From Litorivicinus lipolyticus (lineage in GTDB: Bacteria > Pseudomonadota > Gammaproteobacteria > Pseudomonadales > Litorivicinaceae): DNA of 64,000 nucleotides. Under the pieces are notes generated by a model. That model saw only the letters and a program-made list of their open reading frames with translations. It had not been told where the DNA came from and did not search any database. This document shows positions 45,092 to 54,902 of this stretch, piece by piece. Made by a program: the position numbers and the translations under genes. Numbering within the stretch: the stretch's first letter is position 1; each line of letters opens with the position of its first letter. The DNA lies in contig NZ_CP045871.1 of NCBI RefSeq assembly GCF_009650135.1, positions 1,550,001-1,614,000 of the forward strand, read 5' to 3'.

Positions 45092-45589
45092 ATGGCGACC
45101 ATTTCACTGCGCGGCACGCCCGCAACCACATCCGGCGAGCTACCCACGGTCGGGACCCCTGCGCCGGACTTTTCGGTGACCAAGGCGGACCTAAGCGAGG
45201 CCACGCTGGCCACCTACGCGGGCAAAAACTTGATTTTGAATATTTACCCCAGCATCGACACCCCGACCTGTGCCCAAAGCACACGTCGTTTCAACGAAGA
45301 CGTCGCGGCGATGGACAATACCGTGGTGCTTTGCGTCAGCGCCGACCTGCCCTTTGCCCAGTCCCGCTTTTGTGGTGCTGAAGGACTTGACCAGGTTGAA
45401 ACCGGCAGCACATTCCGCAGTGGATTTGCGCTGGATTACGGCGTCCAGATGGTCGACGGCCCGCTACAAGGACTGACGGCCCGCGCCGTGGTCGTGGTCA
45501 GCCCCGAGGGCATCGTCACCCACGCTGAGTTGGTGCCGGAAATCGCCCAGGAACCGGACTACGCAGCCGCCAAGGCAGCGATTCAATAA
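45092..45589 (+). CDS. tpx: Thiol peroxidase
   Basis: This 165-residue atypical 2-Cys peroxiredoxin reduces lipid and hydrogen peroxides with thioredoxin. The peroxidatic Cys is in PSIDTPTCAQS (near residue 60). The resolving Cys is in SRFCGAEGL (near 94). It is diverged from the flp operon and precedes the tRNA-Cys gene. Length and motifs are canonical. Confidence 0.95.
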   Translation: MATISLRGTPATTSGELPTVGTPAPDFSVTKADLSEATLATYAGKNLILNIYPSIDTPTCAQSTRRFNEDVAAMDNTVVLCVSADLPFAQSRFCGAEGLDQVETGSTFRSGFALDYGVQMVDGPLQGLTARAVVVVSPEGIVTHAELVPEIAQEPDYAAAKAAIQ

Positions 45590-45613
45590 TCGTTAATTGA
45601 ATGCCGCAGGGTG

Positions 45614-45641
45614 TGGACTTTTGAGACGGAGTCCTTATACT
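45614..45641 (+). promoter_or_regulatory. Promoter of tRNA-Cys
   Basis: A -10 TATACT (45636-45641) lies 16 bp after a weak -35 TGGACT (45614-45619). It is followed by a GC-rich discriminator GCGGCGC typical of stable-RNA promoters, 17 bp before the tRNA. Confidence 0.55.
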
Positions 45642-45658
45642 GCGGCGCTCTCTCTATC

Positions 45659-45732
45659 GGCGCTATGGCAGAGTGGTGATGTAACGGACTGCAACTCCGT
45701 GTACCCCGGTTCGATTCCGGGTGGCGCCTCCA
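45659..45732 (+). tRNA. tRNA-Cys (GCA)
   Basis: This 74-nt tRNA has acceptor GGCGCTA/TGGCGCC, anticodon GCA in loop CTGCAAC, T arm around GGTTCGATTCC, discriminator U and an encoded CCA. The D arm GGCAGAGTGGTGATGTAAC is typical of bacterial tRNA-Cys. Confidence 0.97.
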
Positions 45733-45914
45733 ATAGACCTCCCCAAGAAAAACTTTACACAACATTCCCGATGCGGCGGCACCCGCTGTGGGCCCAAACT
45801 CCAGCCCTAGTGTGGGGTGATTGGCCGCAAGTACCACCCGCGCTCGGACTCCCCACACAAATTGCTCGACAGGCAGGCTCAAAACTTCAATTATCCAATT
45901 TTTGAAGCGTCCGC

Positions 45915-46916
45915 ATGTACAAGACCCTGATCGTTGTCGACCACGCCGTCTCCGGCGCCCCGAACACGCTAACGTTTGAGCAATACTTGGCCGAATACCC
46001 CAAAAAGGGCGAGCCCAAGACACGCGTCATTAACCTGTGTGACACCGAGCACTATCTAAGTCGCGGCTATTACTGCTCACTACTGGCCGAAGCACGCCAG
46101 CACCGGGTGCTGCCCACGGTTGAAGTGATCAATGATTTACGCGCCCGCGAATGCCCCGCCGACATTGACGTCATCGCCACCACGCATGTGTTTTTTGGCC
46201 GCGCCCATGACCCGCGTTGGAGCAGCATCGGGCGCAAGGCCTTTGATGCCTTCCCCGCCCCCATTCTTAAGCTGACGCTTTATAAACGCGATCAAGGGTC
46301 GGATTACTGGGCGGAACGGGTCGGTTTCAACGATTTGACAGCGCCGCTGCAGCGCCAATGCGCCGATGCGTTAACGGACTTCACCACCCGAGTCTGGCGA
46401 ACACCCCGAAAACCCATGGCCTACCGCTGGGACATGGCGATTTTGATCGACCCAAACGAGCCGCACCCACCGAGCGACAAATTAGCCTTGGCGCGCTGTG
46501 TAAAAGCCGCCGCAAAGCTCGGCATACATGCGGAGCTGCTGACTGCAGATCAGCTCGGATCGATATCCCAGTACGACGCGCTATTTATCCGCCAGACCAC
46601 CGCAATCGACCACCTAACCTATCGTCTGGCCCGCCAAGCCGAGCAGGACGGCCTAGTTGTGATTGATGACGCCACCTCGATCTTACGCTGCTGCAACAAG
46701 GTGTACCTGCACGATGCCTTCAGCTACAACGGCATCCCTGCACCTAAGACTCTGATGGCGCTGACCGACTCGGCGGTGCAAATCGCCCAGCTCGAACAGA
46801 CCTTCGATTACCCGATGGTGATGAAACTACCGGAAGGCTCGTTCAGCACCGGCGTGTTCAAGGTTAATAACCAATCTGAACTGCAGGCGCGGGGGCGCCG
46901 AGGGAACAACACATAA
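45915..46916 (+). pseudogene. RimK-family ATP-grasp protein, C-terminally truncated
   Basis: The first ~325 residues match the RimK-like family with an extra N-terminal domain: YLAEYPKKGEPKTRVINLCD, FFGRAHDPRW, LFIRQTTAIDHLTYRLAR, DDATSILRCCNKVYLHDAF and MVMKLPEGSFSTGVFKV. Family members are ~480-500 residues. Here the frame ends after 333 with an unrelated tail (ELQARGRRGNNT). This removes the core ATP-grasp catalytic half (metal-binding Asp/Glu/Asn). The stop lies 53 bp inside the convergent GNAT gene. It is probably an inactive product of a rearrangement. Confidence 0.8.
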
Positions 46917-47349
46917 GGCAGGCGTCGTCGCCGTTTTCGTAATAGCCCGCACGGTGTCCAATTAGCCGATATCCACAGCGCTGATACAGCGCCTGCGCCG
47001 GCGCGTTTGATTGCGCCACTTCCAACCGCACATCCTTGCAGCCGCGCCGCTTGGCGCATTGCTGCAGCACCTGTAAAAGCCCTCGACCCAAGCCCTGCCC
47101 ACGCCCCGCCGGCGCCAGCGCGATCGAATACAGGCGTCCGGAGCGGGATCCGCGGCGAAAAATAATCAGCCCATAGCCGACCACCTGCCCCGCCAGCACG
47201 GCGACATAAAAGTCCCCGGTCGGGGCGTCGATCCAACGCCGAAGGCTTCGTGGCGACAAGCGATCGCCATTAAAACTGGCGAGCTCAATGGCCTGTAACT
47301 GGGCCCAATCTGGGCGCGAGGCACGCCGAAAAACCACTCCTGGCCCCAT
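46864..47349 (-). CDS. GNAT-family N-acetyltransferase
   Basis: The 161-residue GNAT protein shows VVGYGLIIF, the acetyl-CoA pyrophosphate loop (LAPAGRGQGLGRGLL, the Q/R-x-x-G-x-G/A pattern) and the C-terminal YQRCGYRLIGHRAGYYENGDD block typical of RimI-like enzymes. The last ~15 residues (LGAPAPAVQIGY) diverge and come from sequence shared with the truncated ATP-grasp gene. RimK-like and GNAT/peptidase genes are often neighbours, so both may derive from one damaged locus. Confidence 0.82.
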   Translation of the reverse strand: MGPGVVFRRASRPDWAQLQAIELASFNGDRLSPRSLRRWIDAPTGDFYVAVLAGQVVGYGLIIFRRGSRSGRLYSIALAPAGRGQGLGRGLLQVLQQCAKRRGCKDVRLEVAQSNAPAQALYQRCGYRLIGHRAGYYENGDDACLMCCSLGAPAPAVQIGY

Positions 47350-47457
47350 GCTTCATACCCTCAATCAAAACGATAATTTTAGTGCACACCGATGCCGACA
47401 AATTCACAAACGCGCCTTCGAATAACGCTACTATACTGAGGTATATTTGCGGGCCCG

Positions 47458-47850
47458 ATGATGTACCAAATTCTGCTGATCGACGACAACCATGACGACT
47501 TGGTACAAAGCGAACGTGCGTTAACACGCGAGCTGAATTGTCGCGTGCATACCGCCAGCACAGTGCTCGACGCCATTACCGCGTGCGAGGCCCAAAGTTA
47601 CGACATTATTTTAATCGATGTGCACATGCCTGAACTCAGCGGGCCACGCCTAAAAGCGCTACTGGATCACCTGCAAACGATGGCCAGCGCCTGTGTTATG
47701 TACCTGACCGGCATTCCACCGGATCATCGGCTGCATCAACTGGTCGCCAACAACATCGGCGCCGTACTGGTCAAACCGTTGGATCACGCGCGCATCCAAG
47801 AAATGCTGTTTCACCACGAATTATGGGCCGACGGCCTACAGGACTGCTAA
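47458..47850 (+). CDS. Single-domain response regulator (CheY-like receiver)
   Basis: The 130-residue receiver has the acidic pair LIDDNHDD, phospho-acceptor Asp54 in LIDVHMPELSG, Thr in YLTG and the conserved Lys106 in VLVKP. No output domain follows. No histidine kinase is in the window, so the partner is unknown. It diverges from the GNAT gene and is followed 7 bp later by the PaiB-like gene. Confidence 0.87.
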   Translation: MMYQILLIDDNHDDLVQSERALTRELNCRVHTASTVLDAITACEAQSYDIILIDVHMPELSGPRLKALLDHLQTMASACVMYLTGIPPDHRLHQLVANNIGAVLVKPLDHARIQEMLFHHELWADGLQDC

Positions 47851-47857
47851 CACACCC

Positions 47858-48442
47858 ATGCTGATTCCAAGCGCGTTCGAACAACACGACCCGACTCTGC
47901 AACGTGCATTGATTGCCGCATATCCGGTAGCGACACTGGTGGTCGCATTGCCCGAGCTGGACATCCACCACATTCCGATGGTGCTGGATGGGGACCGCTT
48001 AATTGGCCATGTGGCGCGCGCCAACGCGATCGCCAGCATCCAGGGCCCGATCGACACGACCTCCGTGTTTGCCGCGCCCCCGGCGTACGTAACGCCCAGC
48101 TGGTATGCGCAAAAGCCCATCGACGGCAAAGTCGTGCCCACGACCAACTACGCCAGCGTGCATGTACGCGGCCAGCTGACCTTGGTCGATGACGAACGAA
48201 CCCACCAAATTTTGACCCGTCTGACCGAGCATTTTGAGGCCGGTCGCGACCAGCCTTGGGCGATTACCGATGCGCCGGCGGACTACATCACCCGAATGCT
48301 GAACGGGGTTCGCGGCTTTCACATCGACATCAGCGACATTCAGGCCAAATGGAAACTCAGCCAAAACCGCCCGCCCCAAGACCAACGCCAGGTCAAAGCC
48401 GGCCTCGGCGAGCACCCCTTGGCGCAGTGGATGCTTACGTAA
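47858..48442 (+). CDS. PaiB-like FMN-binding split-barrel protein
   Basis: The 194-residue product has the PaiB/FMN_bind_2 pattern: a start of MLIPSAFEQHDP, then HIPMVLDGDRLIGHVARANAI, PPAYVTPSWYAQK and a C-terminal GFHIDISDIQAKWKLSQNRP. In Bacillus PaiB affects expression of degradative enzymes; in proteobacteria the role is unclear. It forms a two-gene unit with the response regulator. An intrinsic terminator follows. Confidence 0.88.
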   Translation: MLIPSAFEQHDPTLQRALIAAYPVATLVVALPELDIHHIPMVLDGDRLIGHVARANAIASIQGPIDTTSVFAAPPAYVTPSWYAQKPIDGKVVPTTNYASVHVRGQLTLVDDERTHQILTRLTEHFEAGRDQPWAITDAPADYITRMLNGVRGFHIDISDIQAKWKLSQNRPPQDQRQVKAGLGEHPLAQWMLT

Positions 48443-48452
48443 CCGCCAGCCA

Positions 48453-48482
48453 CAAAAAAGCCGGCGACTGCCGGCTTTTTTA
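48453..48482. terminator. Bidirectional intrinsic terminator
   Basis: AGCCGGC-GACT-GCCGGCT is flanked by an A run on the left and a T run on the right. It lies between the convergent PaiB-like and winged-helix genes and can end both transcripts. Confidence 0.9.
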
Positions 48483-48498
48483 TCCGCGCTGAAGCGCC

Positions 48499-48813
48499 TT
48501 AGGCGTTCGCGAACAAGTACTTAACGCGGCGATCAACCGTGTCGGTTTCCTGGTAAATGTGGTCGCCGTTTTTCAGCTGCTTCAAGGCCCGAAAGATCGA
48601 CGCACGCGACACTTCTTTAAAAATTGGCTGGTCTTCCAACTCCGAAGAAACCACTTTTTGTTCGTTCTTTTGACAAAACGCAATGTACTCCAAAATCGAG
48701 CGTTCCAGCTCCGACAAGTCAGAGAGGCCCATGGCCGTTTCCATTTCATGAAGCGTCGCACGCAGCGAATACAAAAGTGTGAGTTCAGATTTTTGTGTCA
48801 TTTTTTCCATCAC
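48499..48813 (-). CDS. Small winged-helix transcription regulator (MarR-like)
   Basis: This 104-residue protein has a MarR-type winged helix: LSELERSILEYIAFCQK, FKEVSRASIFRALKQLKNGDHI and a wing ending DTVDRRVKYLF. The start may be at the first ATG or at MTQKSEL five codons later. It stands alone. Similar small regulators occur in marine gammaproteobacteria. The target is unknown. Confidence 0.75.
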   Translation of the reverse strand: MMEKMTQKSELTLLYSLRATLHEMETAMGLSDLSELERSILEYIAFCQKNEQKVVSSELEDQPIFKEVSRASIFRALKQLKNGDHIYQETDTVDRRVKYLFANA

Positions 48814-48987
48814 TAGTTACCCTCGGGCCTCCGCCGAGACAAAAGCACCCTAACATTGGTCCGACCACTTGACCAGTGCATGCGTACCCACTCGGCGGCA
48901 ATGATTAACCTATAGTCACCGTAGCTCTCAACAAGACACAAAGATATGTCCCATTGTTCTAAGTAACGACTGGTTATCAAATCTAGC

Positions 48988-50007
48988 TTACGGACCTGGT
49001 TTACGCGGCAATACGAACTCGACGTCCGATGTATGGGCCGCTTGCATCAACTTTACCGCCACCTGACGCGCTGGGCGCTGGCCAAAAATCACCTCATGCA
49101 GACCTTCAACGATTGGCATAACGACATCTAAGGCTTGTGCTTTGGCGTGCACCAGCTCCAACGTGTTGATGCCCTCTGCCACTTGACCAATTTCGGCTTC
49201 GGCCTCGACCAGGGTCTTGCCCTGGCCCAGTAACCAGCCCACTCGGTAGTTGCGACTGAGCGGACTAGTGCAGGTCACCATCAAATCGCCGACACCCGCC
49301 AAACCCAAAAAGGTCATCGGATTTCCACCTAAATAGGATGCCAACCGGCTCATTTCGGCCAGTGCGCGGGTAATTAATGCGGCTTGGGTATTGGACCCCA
49401 CCTGCAACGCAGCAGCCAGACCGCTGGCGATTGCGTAGATGTTTTTCAACGAACCGCCGAGCTCGACACTGATCCGATCCGTCGCACTGTATAGGCGCAG
49501 GTACTTATTCGACAGAGCCGCCCGCGCCAGATCACGCAGGCTACCGTCGGGGCTGGCAATGACCGAGGCCGTCAGGTGACGCTGGGCAATTTCGGCGGCC
49601 AAGTTCGGGCCACTCAAGACCCCCACCGGGTAGCCTGGGCAGGCCGCCTCAATGACCTCACTCATCAACAAAAATCCATCCGCCTGGATGCCCTTGGTGG
49701 TACTGATTAAACCAACACCGGCTGGCAAATACGGTGCGACCTGGCGGCAGACCGCGGCCATGGCTTTGCTCGGCACACTCAAAATCACCAAGTCCGCTTC
49801 AGCCACACACGCGGCCAGGTCATGCGTCGCCAGTATCCCGGCGCCGAGGGTCAGCTCGGGGTGATAACGCGGATTGCAGCCTTGTGTGTTAATGGTCCGG
49901 GCTTGCTCCGCCGTGTGACACCACAGGCTAACGCGGTGCTGATTGGCCGCCGCCACGCTAGCCAAAACCGTTCCAAAACTACCGGCGCCAATAACAGATA
50001 CGTGCAT
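48988..50007 (-). CDS. gpsA: Glycerol-3-phosphate dehydrogenase [NAD(P)+]
   Basis: Starting at ATG 50007, the 339-residue enzyme reduces DHAP to sn-glycerol-3-phosphate for phospholipid synthesis. Motifs are VIGAGSFGT (NAD-binding), STTKGIQ, the catalytic Lys region ELGGSLKNIYAIASG, and the GDLMVTCTSPLSRNYRVG block with the substrate Arg. The selO stop lies 2 bp upstream of its ATG, so the two genes are probably co-transcribed with rhlB. Confidence 0.95.
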   Translation of the reverse strand: MHVSVIGAGSFGTVLASVAAANQHRVSLWCHTAEQARTINTQGCNPRYHPELTLGAGILATHDLAACVAEADLVILSVPSKAMAAVCRQVAPYLPAGVGLISTTKGIQADGFLLMSEVIEAACPGYPVGVLSGPNLAAEIAQRHLTASVIASPDGSLRDLARAALSNKYLRLYSATDRISVELGGSLKNIYAIASGLAAALQVGSNTQAALITRALAEMSRLASYLGGNPMTFLGLAGVGDLMVTCTSPLSRNYRVGWLLGQGKTLVEAEAEIGQVAEGINTLELVHAKAQALDVVMPIVEGLHEVIFGQRPARQVAVKLMQAAHTSDVEFVLPRKPGP

Positions 50008-50009
50008 AG

Positions 50010-51403
50010 TCAACTCGAGCAACTAACGGCAAGGTGCCGCATGGATTCAGGGGGCGGCGAATCCCAACGCGGGTCCGCCTCATCAAAGGGATTAAACAGT
50101 GCATCGCAAGCACGTTGGGCGGCGGCCCAATCGCCGCCCTCGCCGAACTCGATGATCTGCTGACAGATCCAGTTGCGCGGTACCCGGCGTGGGTTGGTCA
50201 GGCACAGGGCACGGGCGCGCGCGTCAAAGTCATCAACGCAGTCATGCAGCGTCGCCAACCATGCGTCCAGCGCCGGTCGCTGGGCGTCACTGAACAGCCC
50301 CGCCAAACGCGCATAGTGGCCGTCGCTGCGCCCTCGATACTCGGCCTGATATCGATACGCGAGCGTGTGATCGACGCCTAGCTCCAACAGGCCAAGCCAC
50401 TGAAACAAAGCCTCCTCCGAAACCGGGCCCAAGCGCGCATGCAAACAATCGCGGAACGCGCTGCGGTAACAGTCGTCAAACGCACCAATCGCGGCGCGTA
50501 GCGGCTCGACCCCGGCCAACGGAATCAGTGCTTCGGCCAGACACGCCAGATTCCACTTCATCACCCCCGGTTGATTCTCGAAGCGGTAACGCCCCTGATG
50601 GTCACTGTGATTGCACACATGCGTCGGGTCGTGCTGGTCGAGGAACCCAAATGGGCCGTAATCCAGAGTATCGCCGATGATCGAGGTATTGTCGGTGTTC
50701 ATGACACCGTGACAAAAACCGAGCGTCTGCCACTGCGCCACCAAACCTGCATTGCGGCTCAGCGACTCGTTGAACAAGGCCAATGCGGGATTAGCCCCAC
50801 CTTCGATGCCGAAACGGGTCAGCACGTGATCGACTAGTTGCGCCAGCGGATCGAGCTGGCCCTGGGTCTGAAAATACTCGAAGTGGCCCAATCGCACGTG
50901 GGTACGCGCCAACCGCAACAAACTGGCGGCACGCTCGATGCGTTCTCGCTGAACCGGGGTGTCGGACACGGCCAACAGCGCCGCCCGCGACGTTGGCACC
51001 GACACAGCGGCCATGAACTCAGACCCGATAAACTCTCGTACGCTGGAGCGAACCACCGCGCGCCCGTCACCAAAACGACTGTAGGGGGTTTGGCCGGCGC
51101 CCTTGAGGTGCAAATCCCAGCCATTGACCTCGCCAATCAGCAGGCCGCGACCATCGCCCAGGCGTGGGCTAAAGCCACCAAACTGATGCCCGGCGTAGAC
51201 TTGGGCAACCGGATCAGCGCCTTGGGGTAAGGCGTGTGCGCCCATCAGGGCGAGGGTTTCGTCGGATCCCGAGTCGAGTCCGATCAGCGCGCACGCACGG
51301 GCGCTGGTTAGGCCAAACGAAGGGTTTAACAGTGGGGTCGGTGTGACCCGGGTAAAGAAGCCCTCGCCCAGACGGGCGAAGGCGTTGTCGAATGCCAGCG
51401 GCA

Positions 51404-51404
<1 letters not shown>
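50010..51404 (-). CDS. selO: SelO/YdiU protein adenylyltransferase
   Basis: This 464-residue pseudokinase-fold AMPylator has YAGHQFGGFSPRLGDGRGLLIGE, DLHLKGAGQTPYSRFGDGRA, VLTRFG and CHGVMNTDNTSIIGDTLDYGPFGF, the inverted-nucleotide active site. It ends in Cys-Ser-Ser, where eukaryotic SelO has selenocysteine; Cys at this position is the usual bacterial form and takes part in redox control. Its ATG overlaps the rhlB stop (TAATG). Confidence 0.96.
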
Positions 51405-52609
<1,205 letters not shown>

Positions 52610-52692
52610 AGATGCTTCCTTAAATTAATAGGCCGATAGGTTACCAAAAATGCGGCCGTGGCGCGCGTTTAGACGCGACAAAACCGAGGGCG

Positions 52693-52718
52693 AAAAAAAG
52701 GCGCCCCTAAGGACGCCC
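52693..52718 (-). terminator. Intrinsic terminator after the thiolase gene
   Basis: Read leftward, GGGCGTCC-TTAG-GGGCGCC (one G-T pair) is followed by seven T, about 30 bp after the thiolase stop. Confidence 0.75.
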
Positions 52719-52747
52719 ATTCAAGCCGTTAACTGGGGCGGCGAGCG

Positions 52748-53929
52748 CTAGCGCTCAACGCATAGCGCGACGCCTTGGCCACCACCGATACACAGCGTCG
52801 CCAAACCTTTTTTGGCGTCCTGCCGCTGCATCTCGTGCAACAGCGAGACCAAAATACGCGCCCCCGATGCACCGATCGGGTGACCCAGCGCGATCGCGCC
52901 ACCGTTAACGTTGACCTTGCTGGTGTCCCAGCCCATGCCGATATTGACACCCATGGCCTGCGCGGCAAAGGCTTCGTTGGCTTCGATGACGTCCAGCTGC
53001 TGATGTGTCCAGCCGGCTTTCTCGAGCGCGCGCGTCGACGCCGGAATCGGGCCGGTGCCCATGATGCTGGGATCAACACCGCTGGACGCGTGGCTGGCGA
53101 TTTTTGCCAGCACCGGTAACCCAAGCTCGGCCGCTTTGGCCGCACTGCACACCAACAATACGGCGGCGCCGTCATTCAGACCCGACGCATTGCCGGCGGT
53201 CACGCTGCCGTCTTTCTTAAAGGCCGGGCGCAGTCCACCGAGTTTCTCGGCGGTGGTACCTTCTTTGATGTATTCGTCCTGATCAAACACGATCGGGTCT
53301 TTTTTGCGCTGCGGAATCAGCACCGGGACGATTTCGTCGGCAAATTTGCCAGCCGCACGAGCGGCCGTAGCCTTGGCCTGTGATGCCGCTGCAAACGCGT
53401 CTTGATCGACGCGGCTGATGCCGTACTTTTCGGCCACGTTTTCCGCAGTGATGCCCATGTGGTACCCGTTAAAGGCGTCCCACAAACCGTCAGCAATCAT
53501 GGTATCGACGGCTTTCCAGTCACCCATCCGAACGCCGTCACGGCTGCCGGGCAGCACGTGCGCCGAGTTACTCATGGACTCTTGGCCGCCGGCGATAATA
53601 ACGTCGGCGTCGCCATTGGCGATCGCCTGGGCCGCCAGGTGCACCGCTTTCAGGCCGCTGCCACAGACTTTGTTAATCGTCATCGCCGGCACCGACGCGG
53701 GCAAGCCGGCGTGGATGCTGGTTTGACGGGCGGGGTTTTGACCCACACCGGCGGTCAGGACCTGACCCAAAATGACTTCGTCGACTTGGCTGGGGTCAAT
53801 GCCAGTTTTTTCCAGCAAACCTTTAACGACTTGCGTGCCGATTTGAACTGCGCTCAACGGCGCCAAACTACCTGCAAAACTACCAATGCCGCTGCGAACT
53901 GCACCGGCGATGACGACTTCAACTGACAT
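52748..53929 (-). CDS. Acetyl-CoA C-acetyltransferase (thiolase)
   Basis: ATG at 53929 ([12 protein letters not shown]) gives 393 residues, the usual biosynthetic thiolase length. The frame opens 11 codons further upstream without support. The nucleophilic Cys is in [12 protein letters not shown], the His in [19 protein letters not shown] and the second Cys in [10 protein letters not shown]. It condenses two acetyl-CoA or cleaves acetoacetyl-CoA. It stands alone between rhlB and the phosphatase-like gene. It could complete degradation of acetoacetate made by an HMG-CoA lyase (inference). Confidence 0.93.
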   Translation of the reverse strand: MSVEVVIAGAVRSGIGSFAGSLAPLSAVQIGTQVVKGLLEKTGIDPSQVDEVILGQVLTAGVGQNPARQTSIHAGLPASVPAMTINKVCGSGLKAVHLAAQAIANGDADVIIAGGQESMSNSAHVLPGSRDGVRMGDWKAVDTMIADGLWDAFNGYHMGITAENVAEKYGISRVDQDAFAAASQAKATAARAAGKFADEIVPVLIPQRKKDPIVFDQDEYIKEGTTAEKLGGLRPAFKKDGSVTAGNASGLNDGAAVLLVCSAAKAAELGLPVLAKIASHASSGVDPSIMGTGPIPASTRALEKAGWTHQQLDVIEANEAFAAQAMGVNIGMGWDTSKVNVNGGAIALGHPIGASGARILVSLLHEMQRQDAKKGLATLCIGGGQGVALCVER

Positions 53930-54056
53930 ACCTAAAACTCCCAAGGCGATCCATGCTACCACCGCAACGCACTTCGATTGTGCGCTGCATCATAGGGAAA
54001 CTATACAAGGTTCAGGCCCACTCGAGCAAACGCTAGAAGTACACAATCGACCAAAG

Positions 54057-54848
54057 TTAAAGCGGTACCGCCTGCTCCAAGTCCGGCCAGATTGCCATTA
54101 GGGGGTCAATCAAATGACGTTGGGCGACCAGGCATGGCATCGGGTTATTCCACGGCAGGCGCAGGTGCGCATTACTGGCGGTAGCCCCTGCGGCCTGCGC
54201 AATCGCCTGACCGGCCAGAAAATCGGCGACCTTCAGACCCGGATCAAAGTAGCCATCTGATTGACCGGCGGCGACATCACACAAACTCAAGTTGCAGCAG
54301 CCGCGCTGGCGAAATTGCACGCCTTGGTTGGTGGCGATACGTAACCGGTACCAGTCCGCTTCTTGGGCACCAGGGCGAACGCAATCAATGTCCAGGCAAG
54401 CACCATTTAACGCATGCCGGGTCGAAGCCGTCATCGGCAACCCATTCATCGAGACCTGACCGTCATCCATTTCGAACAAGCGATGGTGAAGCGGGTCAAA
54501 CACCCACGCCGATGTCACGTGCTGGGACGAGGTGTAAGCGATTGAGATGCAAAAATAAGGGTTTTGTTGGTAAAAATTGTCGCGGCCATCGATCGCGCGC
54601 ACGACCCAACGCTCGGTGTCGCCCATGTAAAAGAAGCAATCACCCTGGATGCTCGCCGCGGGCGTCATTTCACGCAGCGCGTCAAACAGCAGCTGTTCGA
54701 TACTGAAATCCAAGTCCGACACGTGCTGACCGCGAATGGTTTGGTCACGCCGGTGCGCTTTGCCACGCATAAAACCCAGCACCAACTGATCCCCCGCCAA
54801 CTTTAAAACGGACCTAACACCCTGCGCACGTTCACTTCGACTTTGCAT
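54057..54848 (-). CDS. Inositol-monophosphatase-fold protein, catalytically degenerate
   Basis: The 263-residue product keeps the IMPase layout: WVVRAIDGRDNFYQQNPYFCISIAY corresponds to the WxIDPLDGTTNF block, AWVFDPLHHRLFEMDDG to the next block, and GYFDPGLKVADFLAGQAIAQAAGA to the C-terminal metal-site helix. The first DPLDGT motif lacks its first Asp and its Thr (RAIDGRDN). The GEE metal motif is not seen. It probably does not act as a normal phosphatase. It diverges from dinG. Confidence 0.7.
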   Translation of the reverse strand: MQSRSERAQGVRSVLKLAGDQLVLGFMRGKAHRRDQTIRGQHVSDLDFSIEQLLFDALREMTPAASIQGDCFFYMGDTERWVVRAIDGRDNFYQQNPYFCISIAYTSSQHVTSAWVFDPLHHRLFEMDDGQVSMNGLPMTASTRHALNGACLDIDCVRPGAQEADWYRLRIATNQGVQFRQRGCCNLSLCDVAAGQSDGYFDPGLKVADFLAGQAIAQAAGATASNAHLRLPWNNPMPCLVAQRHLIDPLMAIWPDLEQAVPL

Positions 54849-54902
54849 ACGGGCAAACTAACCTGCATTCACCCTCAGCACCACGGACGATGGAAACCAA
54901 GT

